Shown here: positions 1 to 8,937 of the stretch, piece by piece
Layout of the letters: the number at the start of each line of letters is the position of its first letter
Numbering within the stretch: the first letter of the stretch is position 1
NCBI RefSeq assembly: GCF_042662625.1
Contig: NZ_JBHSXH010000015.1
Location: 1,116,001 to 1,180,000 of the forward strand
Direction: 5' to 3'
Length of the DNA stretch: 64,000 nt
DNA from: Halopelagius fulvigenes
Lineage (GTDB): Archaea; Halobacteriota; Halobacteria; Halobacteriales; Haloferacaceae
Translations under genes and position numbers: made by a program
Notes under the pieces: model-generated
What the model was told of the DNA's origin: nothing
Database searches by the model: none
The model's input: only the letters and a program-made list of their open reading frames with translations

Positions 1-1223
1 CTCTGAAGGCCAACGGCAAGCGCCTCGTGGAAGCGGGCTACCACGCCGTCTACCCGTACTTCAACTCCAGCGAGTCGTTCGTCCCCGCCGTCGAGGAGGG
101 CGAGGAACTCGCGGTGACGGACACCCGAATCGAGGACAAGCAGACCCAACCGCCGCGGCGGTACGGTCAGTCCCGCCTCATCGAGACGATGGAGAAGATG
201 GGCATCGGGACGAAGGCGACGCGGCACGACGTCATCCAGAAGCTGTACGACCGCGGCTACATCGAGAGCGACCCGCCGAAACCGACGCGGCTGGCGCGGT
301 CCGTCGTCGAGGCGGGCGAGGAGTTCGCGGAACTCATCGTCTCAGAGGAGATGACCGCGCAACTGGAGCAGGACATGCAGGCCATCGCGCGGGGCGAAGC
401 CACCTTAGAGGGGGTGACCGACGAGTCCCGCGAAATACTCGAAGACGTCTTCGAGGGGCTGATGTCCTCCGGCGAGGAGGTGGGCGAACACCTCCAGAAG
501 TCGCTGAAGGCCGACAAGACGGTCGGCACCTGCCCCGACTGCGGCGGCGATCTCGTCATCCGAAAGAGCAGGCGCGGGTCGTACTTCATCGGCTGTGACT
601 CCTACCCAGACTGCACGTACACCCTCCCGCTTCCCTCCACGGGCAAGCCTCTCATCATGGAGGACACCTGCGACGAACACGAACTGCACCACGTGAAGAT
701 GCTCGCCGGCCGGAAGACGTTCGTCCACGGTTGTCCGCTCTGCAAGGCCGAGGAGGCCGACGAACAGGAGGACCTGGTCATCGGCACCTGTCCGGAGTGC
801 GGCGAGGAGCACGGCGGCGAACTCGCCATCAAGCGCCTCCGGTCCGGGTCGCGCCTCGTCGGGTGCACGCGCTACCCCGACTGCGACTACTCGCTTCCCC
901 TCCCGCGCCGGGGCGACGTGGAGGTCACGGACGACTCCTGCGAGGAACACGACCTGCCGAAGATACGCATCACCTACGACGACGACAGGGAACCGTGGGA
1001 CCTCGGCTGCCCCATCTGCAACTACCGCGAGTACCAAGCCCAACAGAACGGGTCGGAACTGGAGGCCGTGAAGGGTATCGGCGAGAAGACGGCCCAGAAA
1101 CTCCAAGACGCGGGTATCGGCGACGTGAGCGCGCTGAAGGAGGCCGAACCCGACGCCCTCGCCGACGCGGTGGACGGCGTCGGACCCGACACGGTTCGGG
1201 AGTGGCAGGCGAACGCGGACTGA
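1..1223 (+). CDS. topA: DNA topoisomerase I (type IA), C-terminal part, 5' end outside window
   Basis: The frame is open from base 3, so the start and the catalytic tyrosine lie upstream of the window; 406 residues are visible. The first part matches the end of the type IA core (QPPRRYGQSRLIETMEKMGI, then GIGTKATRHD). After it come four zinc-binding modules of CxxC type (about nt 530-612, 664-744, 787-885 and 940-1020, two with the YPDC signature of topoisomerase zinc ribbons), then a helix-hairpin-helix domain (VKGIGEKTAQKLQDAGI, nt 1068-1190). The enzyme relaxes negative supercoils by single-strand passage. The C-terminal HhH domain is an addition I associate with haloarchaeal TopA. The stop is TGA at 1221. 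Identity is certain. Confidence 0.95.
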   Translation, partial: LKANGKRLVEAGYHAVYPYFNSSESFVPAVEEGEELAVTDTRIEDKQTQPPRRYGQSRLIETMEKMGIGTKATRHDVIQKLYDRGYIESDPPKPTRLARSVVEAGEEFAELIVSEEMTAQLEQDMQAIARGEATLEGVTDESREILEDVFEGLMSSGEEVGEHLQKSLKADKTVGTCPDCGGDLVIRKSRRGSYFIGCDSYPDCTYTLPLPSTGKPLIMEDTCDEHELHHVKMLAGRKTFVHGCPLCKAEEADEQEDLVIGTCPECGEEHGGELAIKRLRSGSRLVGCTRYPDCDYSLPLPRRGDVEVTDDSCEEHDLPKIRITYDDDREPWDLGCPICNYREYQAQQNGSELEAVKGIGEKTAQKLQDAGIGDVSALKEAEPDALADAVDGVGPDTVREWQANAD

Positions 1224-1363
1224 AACTCACCGCTCGTCGTTCGTCGGCCGAAAAGCGTTCCTCGATTTTCGCACGGTACGGAGCGGTTCGCACGAGGACG
1301 GCCCGTCGGGGTCGTCTCCGAACGGTTGCCATTCTGCCGCAACCGACTCGCTCATCCGCGCCA

Positions 1364-1370
1364 TTTTTAA
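1364..1370 (+). promoter_or_regulatory. TATA-like box of the GGGP synthase gene
   Basis: TTTTTAA lies 25-31 bp before the ATG at 1395. That is the spacing expected for an archaeal TATA box driving a leaderless mRNA. No Shine-Dalgarno sequence is seen. Confidence 0.6.
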
Positions 1371-1394
1371 CGCCTCCGGGGAGAAGTAGGTCCA

Positions 1395-2120
1395 ATGACC
1401 GGGCCATGGACGGAGTGGGACCACGTCTTGAAAGTGGATCCAGACAAGGACCTCGTGGAAGGCGAGACGTTCGAGGACGTCTGCGCCACCGGGACCGACG
1501 CCATCGAAATCGGCGGGACGCTCGACATCACGACCGAGAAGATGCAACGCGTCGTCGACGCCTGCGCGAAGTACGACGTCCCCCTGTACCAGGAACCGTC
1601 GAACCCGGGCGTCGTCATCGAATCCGACGGCCTCGACGGCTACCTCATCCCGACGGTGTTCAACGCCGAGTCCTCGTTTTGGGTCACCGGCGCGCACAAA
1701 GAGTGGGTCCGGATCGACGGCCCCTTGGACTGGAACCGGACGACCACCGAGGCGTACATCGTCCTGAACCCCGAGGCGTCCGTTGCGGAGCTGACGGAGG
1801 CCGACACCGAACAGAGCGCCGACGACGTCGCGTCGTTCGCCGCCGTCGCCGAGAAGATGTTCGGACAGGAGATAATCTACGTCGAGTACTCGGGCATGTT
1901 CGGCGACACGGAGAAGGTCGCCGCCGCGCAGGACGCCCTCGACGAATCGACGCTGTTCTACGGCGGCGGCATCCGCGACTACGACGCAGCCTACGAGATG
2001 GGCAAGCACGCCGACACGGTCGTCGTCGGCGACCTCCTCCACGACGAAGGGGTGGACGCCGTCCGCGAGACGGTCGAGGGCGTCAACGACGCCCACGCGG
2101 AGCAGATCGAAGCCGAGTGA
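1395..2120 (+). CDS. Geranylgeranylglyceryl phosphate synthase (phosphoglycerol geranylgeranyltransferase)
   Basis: This 241-aa TIM-barrel enzyme joins geranylgeranyl diphosphate to sn-glycerol-1-phosphate. That is the first committed ether-bond step of archaeal membrane lipids. Visible family signatures are DAIEIGGTLDIT near the N-terminus, YVEYSGMFGD (about residue 157) and the phosphate-binding YGGGIRDY (about residue 188). The ATG at 1395 fits a leaderless transcript from the box at 1364. The gene stands alone between topA and a convergent membrane-protein gene. Length and motifs are typical of the archaeal GGGPS/PcrB family. Confidence 0.93.
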   Translation: MTGPWTEWDHVLKVDPDKDLVEGETFEDVCATGTDAIEIGGTLDITTEKMQRVVDACAKYDVPLYQEPSNPGVVIESDGLDGYLIPTVFNAESSFWVTGAHKEWVRIDGPLDWNRTTTEAYIVLNPEASVAELTEADTEQSADDVASFAAVAEKMFGQEIIYVEYSGMFGDTEKVAAAQDALDESTLFYGGGIRDYDAAYEMGKHADTVVVGDLLHDEGVDAVRETVEGVNDAHAEQIEAE

Positions 2121-2174
2121 GCGGTCTACTTCTGTAACTCGACGGACGCTGACGCCCATCGCCGCGTTCTCCGT

Positions 2175-2921
2175 CTACTCGTGAACACCGTCGGCCGCGG
2201 TTCCGGACGAGACGTGAAACGGGAGGCTGCCGTCTGGTCCGCCGGGGCCGCCGGCCGACGAACACGCGTGTCCGACGACCGACGCGCCGACGACGAGTGC
2301 GAGGAACGAGACGGCCGCGCTCGCCGGTTCGCCGACCAACGGAACGGCGGCGACGACGCCGCCGAGAACGTGTCCGACGGTGCCCGCGGCGAGAGCCACC
2401 GAGAACGCGCGGGCGTACGCGCCGTCCCGAGCAACTTCGAGCGCAGTTTCGACGAGGCCGACGCCCACCGAGCGACGATGCGCCACGGCGACGAGAGCGG
2501 CCACGGAGAGGTAGCCGGCGACGATTTCGAGGACGACGATGGCGAGGACCCCCGCGAACAGGTCGAGAGCGGGGAGGACGCCGTTCCGGAGGTCCGCAAA
2601 GAGGTACGGCGAAACGAGGTGCGCGCGGTCGAATCCGATGGCGAATCGGAGGACGACCAGTCCGGGGAGGTGAAGCGGAAGCACCGCGAGGGCCGCCCGG
2701 CCGCCGGTGAGGAGAACGTCGCCCCACCCCCCGAACGTCGGCAACGCGGCGTCGGACTCGGCCGCGGAGCGAACGACGCAGACGGCGTATCCGAGGAGAG
2801 CGATACCGAGGATCGGAGCGACGGCCGACCCGAGCGTGAGCAACGCACCGACGATGACGGTCTCGGCTCGGCGTTCTGCGGTCGATAGCGACTCCATCGT
2901 GGCGGTGAGCGTCCGTCTCAT
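2175..2921 (-). CDS. DUF4013-type integral membrane protein
   Basis: A 248-aa protein with about five or six hydrophobic segments. It has the DUF4013 pattern: a helix ending in GYAVCVVRSAAE, then LPTFGGWGDVLLTGGRAAL, followed by further helices. Function is unknown; DUF4013 proteins are common single-gene membrane proteins in haloarchaea. The C-terminus is hydrophilic and Gly/Pro-rich. A start at MESL (2897) is a possible alternative to 2921. It is convergent with the GGGP synthase and divergent from aspS. Confidence 0.75.
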   Translation of the reverse strand: MRRTLTATMESLSTAERRAETVIVGALLTLGSAVAPILGIALLGYAVCVVRSAAESDAALPTFGGWGDVLLTGGRAALAVLPLHLPGLVVLRFAIGFDRAHLVSPYLFADLRNGVLPALDLFAGVLAIVVLEIVAGYLSVAALVAVAHRRSVGVGLVETALEVARDGAYARAFSVALAAGTVGHVLGGVVAAVPLVGEPASAAVSFLALVVGASVVGHACSSAGGPGGPDGSLPFHVSSGTAADGVHE

Positions 2922-3042
2922 CGTGGGCCGGAGTGGTCCCGTCTCCGTATATAAACCTCCGCTCGGCGGTCACCGGCGGTCACCGGCGGCGGCGAACGGG
3001 CCGAAGTGTGCTTAGCACTCCCACTCCGAGGTGAAACGACCG

Positions 3043-3049
3043 TTTTTAA
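3043..3049 (+). promoter_or_regulatory. TATA-like box of aspS
   Basis: TTTTTAA lies 26-32 bp upstream of the aspS ATG (3075), again implying a leaderless transcript. This supports 3075 over the earlier in-frame start at 3006. Confidence 0.6.
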
Positions 3050-3074
3050 GACTCGCCGGCGGAAACGCGGTCAC

Positions 3075-4379
3075 ATGCAGAACCGAACGTACACGGCAGA
3101 CGCCGAACCCGGCGACACGGTGACCGTCGCGGGGTGGGTCCACGAGGTCCGCGACCTCGGCGGCATCGCATTTCTCATCCTCCGCGATAAGACCGGCAAG
3201 ATTCAGATCAAGTTCGAGAAGGACGAGATGGACGAGGAGCTCGTCGAGACCGGTCTCGGCGTCCACCGCGAGAGCGTCATCTCCGTCACGGGCGAGGTGA
3301 AAGAGGAGCCCCGCGCGCCGACGGACGTGGAAGTCGTCCCCGAGTCCATCGAGGTCCTCGCGGAGGCCGACACGGAGCTTCCCCTCGACCCCTCCGGGAA
3401 GGTCGACGCGGAGCTTTCGACCCGACTCGACAACCGGACGCTCGACCTCCGCAAGGAGGAGGTGAAGGCGGTCTTCGAGATCCGCGCCGAGATTCTCCGG
3501 TCGGTCCGTAACGCCTTCCGCGAACTCGGCTGCACCGAGATCAACACGCCGAAGATAGTCGCCACCGGGACGGAGGGCGGCACCGAGCTGTTCCCCATCA
3601 CGTACTTCGGCGAGGAGGCGTTCATGAACCAGTCGCCGCAGCTGTTCAAGCAGCTGATGATCGGGTCGGGCCTCGAACGCGTCTTCGAGGTCGGTCCCAT
3701 CTTCCGCGCGGAGGAGCACAACACCCCGCGGCACCTGAACGAGGCGACGTCCATCGACTTCGAGTCGGCGTTCTTCGACCACACCGAGGCGATGGACGCC
3801 TGCGAGTACGTCGTGAAGGCCGCCTACGAGGGCGTCGCCGAGAACTGCCAGCAGCAACTCGAAGCGCTCGGCTTCGCCGACGACTTCGAGGTGCCCGAGG
3901 GCGAGTTCCCCCGTCTCACCTACGAGGAGGCCATCGAGCGGATCAACGCGACGGGCGAACTCGACGAGCAACTCGTCTGGGGCGACGACCTGCCGACCGA
4001 GGGCGAACGCGCACTCGGCGAGGACGTCGGCGAGCACTACTTCATCACCGACTGGCCCTCCGAGATAAAGCCGTTCTACATCAAGGACCACGACGACGAC
4101 GAACAGCTCTCGACGGGGTTCGACATGATGCACCCGCGCATGGAACTCGTCTCCGGCGGGCAGCGTGAACACCGCTACGAACGCCTCGTGGAGGGCTTCG
4201 AACAGCAGGGTCTCGACCCCGAGTCGTTCGACTACTACACGAAGATGTTCAAGTACGGCATGCCCCCGCACGCGGGCTGGGGCCTCGGCGGCGAACGCCT
4301 CGTCATGACGATGCTCGGCCTCGACAATATCCGGGAAGCGGTGTTGTTCCCGCGGGATCGTCAGCGACTCTCTCCGTAG
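3075..4379 (+). CDS. aspS: Aspartyl-tRNA synthetase, probably non-discriminating (Asp/Asn)
   Basis: A 434-aa class II synthetase of the short archaeal type. An OB-fold anticodon-binding domain (about 1-105) comes first. The catalytic core follows, with motif 1 around LGCTEINTPKIV, motif 2 FRAEEHNTPRHLNE and motif 3 GLGGERL. It charges tRNA-Asp. The N-terminal GWVHEVRDLGG has His where discriminating Thermococcus AspRS has Trp26, and EEPRAPTDVEV has Pro where that enzyme has Lys85. From memory, these two residues mark the non-discriminating form that also makes Asp-tRNA-Asn, which would then be amidated by GatCAB. The start at 3075 is set by the TATA box and by homology. Confidence 0.95.
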   Translation: MQNRTYTADAEPGDTVTVAGWVHEVRDLGGIAFLILRDKTGKIQIKFEKDEMDEELVETGLGVHRESVISVTGEVKEEPRAPTDVEVVPESIEVLAEADTELPLDPSGKVDAELSTRLDNRTLDLRKEEVKAVFEIRAEILRSVRNAFRELGCTEINTPKIVATGTEGGTELFPITYFGEEAFMNQSPQLFKQLMIGSGLERVFEVGPIFRAEEHNTPRHLNEATSIDFESAFFDHTEAMDACEYVVKAAYEGVAENCQQQLEALGFADDFEVPEGEFPRLTYEEAIERINATGELDEQLVWGDDLPTEGERALGEDVGEHYFITDWPSEIKPFYIKDHDDDEQLSTGFDMMHPRMELVSGGQREHRYERLVEGFEQQGLDPESFDYYTKMFKYGMPPHAGWGLGGERLVMTMLGLDNIREAVLFPRDRQRLSP

Positions 4380-4394
4380 AGTTGCTACCGACGA

Positions 4395-4513
4395 GCGGGA
4401 ACGGCGAGCAAATCTTCGATTTGCGAGTGAGTTCCCGCGAGACAGACAGCGTCTAAATCCGTAGGGCGAAGACGTTGAGAGCCGACGAGAGTCGCTAACG
4501 CTCCTCTCGTCGG
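4395..4513. repeat. Hairpin pair behind aspS
   Basis: Two perfect stem-loops follow the aspS stop. The first is nested: outer arms GCGGGAAC (4395-4402) and GTTCCCGC (4431-4438) enclose a 7-bp stem GCAAATC/GATTTGC (4408-4424) with a TTC triloop. The second is a 10-bp stem CCGACGAGAG/CTCTCGTCGG (4482-4491 and 4504-4513). They fill the gap to the convergent acetyltransferase gene. They could terminate either gene, or be a palindromic mini-element like those at 12753-12901 and 46667-46735. Confidence 0.6.
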
Positions 4514-4533
4514 ACCGGCAGCGACTCTCCTCT

Positions 4534-5046
4534 TCAGTCGAGCGACTTTCGGTAGAAGAGAATCTCGAACGATTCGTCCGCCACTCGAACGCGGTCCCGC
4601 AGGACTTCCTCGAACGAGTTGCGTTCGTAGAGACGCCGCGCTCCGACCTGTTTCGGCGTCGTATCGAGGACGACGTCGGAGAAGCCGCGTTGTCGCGCGC
4701 GGCGTTCGAGTTCCTCGTACATCCGTTGTCCGTACCCGCGACGCTGGTGGTCGGGGGCGACGCGCATCCGCTTGAGTTCCGCCGTCGTCTCGGGCAAGTC
4801 GTCGAGGAAGTCGGTGACGTACCCCTCCGCCGGGCGGAACGCGCCCATTGCGACGATTCGGCCGTCCGCCTCGCCGACGAGGAACTCACCGCCTCCGTCA
4901 AGGTACGTCCCCCGGACGTCTTCGAGGTCCGGGTCGGGAACGCCTTCGACGAAGGAACCGACGTCGCGCATCGCTTCCTCGTGCAGTTCGAGAACGCGGT
5001 CGTGGTCTGCGGGTCGGTAGCGCCTGAGACGCAGCGACGGGGACAT
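4534..5046 (-). CDS. GNAT family N-acetyltransferase
   Basis: A 170-aa single-domain GNAT enzyme. The acetyl-CoA pyrophosphate-binding motif A is clear (VAPDHQRRGYGQRMYEEL, about residues 95-112), and the family motif B follows (TTPKQVGARRLYERNSFEE). The substrate cannot be read from the sequence. It is convergent with aspS and divergent from the gene at 5148. Confidence 0.85.
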   Translation of the reverse strand: MSPSLRLRRYRPADHDRVLELHEEAMRDVGSFVEGVPDPDLEDVRGTYLDGGGEFLVGEADGRIVAMGAFRPAEGYVTDFLDDLPETTAELKRMRVAPDHQRRGYGQRMYEELERRARQRGFSDVVLDTTPKQVGARRLYERNSFEEVLRDRVRVADESFEILFYRKSLD

Positions 5047-5147
5047 ACCGGAAGATGACCCGCCGGCGTAATCGGTTTTTCGCGCCGTCGAGTCCCACGC
5101 CCCGCGGCCGTTTCACTCTTGCACGCAGCGACCCACGTTCCACTACA

Positions 5148-5753
5148 ATGAGCGACGCACCTCCGCCGTCGAATCCGGACCTCTCGGAGACGGTGCTGGA
5201 CGAACTCGCGGGACGGAGAGAGTCCCTTCTCGTGGGGGATCTGGTCATCCTCGCGGAACAGTACGACGAGGAGTACGCCGACGAGAGGGGCGTCCCCGTG
5301 GACCGCCTCGTCGCGTACGTCGAAGAACTCGCTCGAAACGGCTACTCGTTCGACCCCGACGGCGTCCGCGAGGGACTCGACGAGAAGGCCGTCGAGTCGG
5401 ACTCCTTCGTCAGTACCGACAACGTGTACTGGGTCGGAGAGGACCGCGTGAGCGCGTTTCCGCCGCGGTGGCACGACGAACTCGAAGGGGAGACGGACGT
5501 CGCGCGGTACGTCGAGGTGATTCTCGACGACGTGGACGACTCGCGGTCGGCGTTCGACCACGGCGGGGCGGGCCGGGGAATCCCCGTTCAGGACTTGGTG
5601 AACGCCGTCGTCGCGATGAGCGAGATGACGCGAGAGCAGGTGACGACCGAAATCCGCCACCTCCACAACGAGGGGGTACTGGCCGAGAACACCAGCCAAC
5701 ACCCGGAAGCGCGGGTGCTACCGGCCGACGAAGGAGAGGGGGACGCTTCGTAA
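5148..5753 (+). CDS. Uncharacterised acidic haloarchaeal protein
   Basis: A 201-aa acidic protein that I do not recognise. It has no membrane segment, signal peptide or obvious catalytic motif. The central part (YVEELARNGYSFDPDGVREG) and the C-terminal part (MSEMTREQVTTEIRHLHNEG) are helical and could be winged-helix-like, with the last segment resembling a recognition helix. That is weak. The start at 5148 follows an AT-poor leader; an in-frame start at 5055 would overlap the divergent acetyltransferase promoter and is less likely. Confidence 0.6.
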   Translation: MSDAPPPSNPDLSETVLDELAGRRESLLVGDLVILAEQYDEEYADERGVPVDRLVAYVEELARNGYSFDPDGVREGLDEKAVESDSFVSTDNVYWVGEDRVSAFPPRWHDELEGETDVARYVEVILDDVDDSRSAFDHGGAGRGIPVQDLVNAVVAMSEMTREQVTTEIRHLHNEGVLAENTSQHPEARVLPADEGEGDAS

Positions 5754-5864
5754 CGGGGGCGTTCCGGGCCCCCCACGGCGGGCAGAAGACGACTCCGCGC
5801 ATCGCCGACTCCTCCTGACTTCGAAGCGTACCAGACATAACGCTCGGGGAATCAATAGCAGACG

Positions 5865-6776
5865 ATGACCGACGAGGCGACGGCGTTCGTCCCCGGGCAC
5901 GTGACGGGGTTCTTCAGCGCGCACCCGGACGAGAACCCCGCGATCGCGGGTTCTCGCGGTGCAGGCGTGACGCTCACCGACGGGGTTCGCGTGACGGTTC
6001 GGCGGGACGAACGAGGAGACGACGGCGGTACGACAGAGAGCGACCCGAGGACGGGCGAGGCGGCCCGGCGGGTGTCGCCCGCCATCGTGACGTTGAACGG
6101 CGAACGCGTCCGGGTGGACCCCGTCGGAGGCGTCCTCGACGCACTCGGTGTGGACGAGGGGCGCGTCAGCGTCGCGGCGGAGACGCCGCTTCCCGTCGGC
6201 GCGGGGTTCGGCGTCAGCGGTGCCGTCGCCTTGGGCGTCGCGTTCGGCGCGAACGTCCTGTTCGGGCGCGGGCGGTCCGAGAACGAACTCGTGACCGTCG
6301 CCCACCGCGCGGAGGTGGAGGCCGGAACCGGCCTCGGCGACGTGGTGGCGCAGGCTCGCGGGGGACTCCCCATCCGCCTCGACCCCGGCGCGCCGGGGCA
6401 CGGCGCGTTGGACGGCATCCCCGAACGCCCGCGCGTCGAGTACGTCACCTTCGGCGAACTCTCGACGGCGGCGGTGCTCTCGGGGGACACGACGGCGTTG
6501 ACCGCCGCGGGGGAGTCCGCGCTGGGGGACCTGCGCGAGGAACCCACCGCGTCGCGGATGGTCGCCCTCTCGCGGCGGTTCGCCCACGAGGCTGGACTGC
6601 TCACCGACCGGGTGGCCGACGCCATCGACGACGTTCGGGCGGCGGGCGGTGACGCGTCGATGGCGATGCTCGGCGAGACGGTGTTCGCGTTCGGCACCGG
6701 CCTGTCTGACGCCGGGTACGACCCCGCGGTGTGCGACGTCCACACCGCGGGCGCGGGACTCCTGCCCGAGGAGTGA
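5865..6776 (+). CDS. Pantoate kinase (GHMP kinase family)
   Basis: A 303-aa archaeal pantoate kinase that phosphorylates pantoate to 4-phosphopantoate, the first archaea-specific step to CoA. The N-terminus (FVPGHVTGFF) and the GHMP glycine-rich ATP loop (PLPVGAGFGVSGAVALG, about residues 106-122) are diagnostic. The next gene encodes the following enzyme of the pathway, 84 bp downstream on the same strand. That neighbour makes the substrate assignment firm within the GHMP superfamily. Confidence 0.9.
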   Translation: MTDEATAFVPGHVTGFFSAHPDENPAIAGSRGAGVTLTDGVRVTVRRDERGDDGGTTESDPRTGEAARRVSPAIVTLNGERVRVDPVGGVLDALGVDEGRVSVAAETPLPVGAGFGVSGAVALGVAFGANVLFGRGRSENELVTVAHRAEVEAGTGLGDVVAQARGGLPIRLDPGAPGHGALDGIPERPRVEYVTFGELSTAAVLSGDTTALTAAGESALGDLREEPTASRMVALSRRFAHEAGLLTDRVADAIDDVRAAGGDASMAMLGETVFAFGTGLSDAGYDPAVCDVHTAGAGLLPEE

Positions 6777-6859
6777 GCGCCCTCGAAGCCGAGTCGCGAC
6801 GGACCGACCGACGACGACGCATCGTCCCGTTTTTCACCGCTTCGAACCAATCGCCGACA

Positions 6860-7666
6860 ATGAGCGACATCGAGATTCCCGAGAGCCACCCGCGGTACCA
6901 GTCGCTTCTGACGCGACACCGCATCGAGGAAGGGGTGGAGAAGGGCATCACGAGCAGGCAGGGCCTCATCGCGGAGGGGCGCGGCGAGGCGTTCGACTAC
7001 CTCCTCGGGGAGCGAACCCACCCCGCGGCCGACGAGGCGGAACGCGCGGCGGCGGCGCACCTCCTCCTCGCCGAGCGTCCGGTGCTCTCGGTGAACGGCA
7101 ACGTCGCCGCACTCGTCCCCGGCGAGATGGTCGAACTCGCGGCGGCGGTGGACGCCGACGTGGAGGTGAACCTCTTCAACCGAACGGAGGAACGACTCGA
7201 AGCCATCGCGGACCACCTCCGCGACCACGGGGCGGAGGAGGTGAAGGGACTCGCCGCGGACGGCCGGATTCCGGGACTCGACCACGAACGGGCGAAGGTG
7301 GACGCGGACGGCATCGGCGCGGCCGACGTGGTTCTGGTCCCCTTGGAGGACGGCGACAGGGCGGAAGCGCTCGGAGCGATGGGCAAGACGGAGATAGTGA
7401 TCGACCTGAATCCGCTCTCGCGGTCCGCGCGGGCCGCAGCGGTGCCGATAGTGGACAACATCATGCGCGCGGTGCCGAACATCACCGCGCACGCGCGAGA
7501 CCTGAGCGACGCCTCCCGGGAGGAGTTAGAGCGAATCGTCGCCGAGTTCGACGCCGACGGCGCACTCGCGGCGGCGGAGGAGGCGATTCGGTGCGGTTCG
7601 CTCGACGACGCGGAGGCGGACGCCGAGACGGAGGCGGACGCCGAGGCGGCGCGGACGGACAACTGA
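6860..7666 (+). CDS. 4-phosphopantoate--beta-alanine ligase (phosphopantothenate synthetase)
   Basis: A 268-aa archaeal phosphopantothenate synthetase that condenses 4-phosphopantoate with beta-alanine using ATP. Family segments include HPRYQSLLTRHRIEEGV at the start, SVNGNVAALVP, EVNLFNRTEER and VIDLNPLSRSAR. The C-terminal ~20 residues are a low-complexity Ala/Glu/Asp tail typical of halophilic proteins. A T-rich box about 27 bp before the ATG at 6860 suggests it may also have its own promoter. It works directly after the pantoate kinase encoded upstream. Confidence 0.92.
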   Translation: MSDIEIPESHPRYQSLLTRHRIEEGVEKGITSRQGLIAEGRGEAFDYLLGERTHPAADEAERAAAAHLLLAERPVLSVNGNVAALVPGEMVELAAAVDADVEVNLFNRTEERLEAIADHLRDHGAEEVKGLAADGRIPGLDHERAKVDADGIGAADVVLVPLEDGDRAEALGAMGKTEIVIDLNPLSRSARAAAVPIVDNIMRAVPNITAHARDLSDASREELERIVAEFDADGALAAAEEAIRCGSLDDAEADAETEADAEAARTDN

Positions 7667-7684
7667 GGCCGACGCGGTGGTTCG

Positions 7685-8800
7685 CTACCGGAATCCGCTC
7701 ACCAATACCGCCGTCCACTGCGCGGCGTCGCGGCGGCGGCGCACCTCGATTCCGTCGACCCACTTTATCCACTGGAAGCCCCGGCGGTCCGGCGCGACCA
7801 GACGGAGAGGAAAGCCGTGGCCGTGCGAGAGTCGTTCGCCGCCGACGTGCGTCGCCAGGAGCATCCCCCGGGCCTCCTCGATGGGGAACGACCACCGGTA
7901 GCCCGTCACGGAGTGGACCGTCACCCACCGGGCGTCGTCGGCGGGCCCCGCCGCGTCCAGAATCGACCCGAGGCGGACGCCGCGCCAGTCGCGTTCGGCG
8001 TACCATCCGCTGGTGCAGTCGAGGAGGACGCGCCGTTCGTCGTCGGGCGCGAGTTCGTCTGCGGAGAGATCCAGCGTCGAATCGGTCAGGCCGCCGACGC
8101 GCAGGCGCCACGACTCCTCGTCCACGGGGTCGGGGTCGTCGGCGACCCAACTCGTCACCGGGAACGAGGCGTTCCCCGCTTCCGTCTCGCCCTCGGGTTC
8201 GAGTCCGTCCCCCTCAACGGGTTTCGACCCGGTGAAGCGCCGCCGCCGTCCGGGCGTCTCCAACGCGACGGCGAGGAGTTCCTGCGCGCGAAACAGGAGT
8301 GCGCCGCCGACGAGAAGCGCGCCGTACCGGAGCGCGGTCCTGCGGCCCTCGAAGTCGGTTCGGCGGGGCGGTCGAAAGCGCGTGACGAGGTGCGCGAGTA
8401 CGAGAGGCAGGAGGACGAGTCCGAGTCCCACGTGGAGGTTCAGCAGGTTCCAGTACGCGAGGACGCGGGCGTTACCGCCGAGGACCCACCAGACGCCCGT
8501 GGCGAGTGCGGCGACGGCGACGGTCGCGGTGAGAACCGAGAGCGCCGTCGCCCGGTCCCACAGGCGAGAGTCGGTGACGCGAGTACGCACCCGGCGGAGT
8601 TTGAAGAACAACAGGAAGACGAACGCGACGCCCACGACGGAGTGGACGTAGAACACCGGCCAGTGTTCGGGGCGTCCGGCCCCGAGGCTGAGGACGCCGC
8701 TTCCGAACTCGACGAGGACGCACGCCAACAGCGACCAGTCGACCAGTCGCGGCGGCGGTTCGACTCGCGCGAAGAGGCGGCGGACGCTCCTGTCCGTCAT
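7685..8800 (-). CDS. Membrane-anchored molybdopterin (sulfite oxidase-like) oxidoreductase fused to a cytochrome b561-like domain
   Basis: A 371-aa two-part protein. Residues 1-175 hold about four or five hydrophobic helices with spaced histidines (VFYVHSVVGV; LLNLHVGLGLVLLPLVLAHL), resembling a haem-b-binding b561/YedZ-like anchor. Residues about 190-371 are a sulfite oxidase-type molybdopterin domain with the Mo-liganding cysteine in LLDCTSGWYAERDW and the family block GFPLRLVAPDRRGFQWIKW. It resembles a MsrP/MsrQ pair made as one polypeptide. The oxidised substrate is unknown. It is convergent with the CoA gene pair. Confidence 0.82.
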   Translation of the reverse strand: MTDRSVRRLFARVEPPPRLVDWSLLACVLVEFGSGVLSLGAGRPEHWPVFYVHSVVGVAFVFLLFFKLRRVRTRVTDSRLWDRATALSVLTATVAVAALATGVWWVLGGNARVLAYWNLLNLHVGLGLVLLPLVLAHLVTRFRPPRRTDFEGRRTALRYGALLVGGALLFRAQELLAVALETPGRRRRFTGSKPVEGDGLEPEGETEAGNASFPVTSWVADDPDPVDEESWRLRVGGLTDSTLDLSADELAPDDERRVLLDCTSGWYAERDWRGVRLGSILDAAGPADDARWVTVHSVTGYRWSFPIEEARGMLLATHVGGERLSHGHGFPLRLVAPDRRGFQWIKWVDGIEVRRRRDAAQWTAVLVSGFR

Positions 8801-8937
8801 ACCGCCGTTAGGGGGTCGGAGAGAAAGAAGGCGTCGCCGCGCGGTGCGTCGGGGTCCGGGAAGTACAACGCAACTCGTCTACCAAGACTCGATTCGCGAT
8901 ACTTGATGAGATTGTTCTATCGAAACGCTCAGGACGT

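Noticed and set aside
3012..5702. Very long open frame on the minus strand across aspS and the acetyltransferase
   Set aside because: It is antisense to well-supported genes, Arg/Val/Leu-rich without domains, and explained by the scarcity of stop codons in GC-rich DNA.
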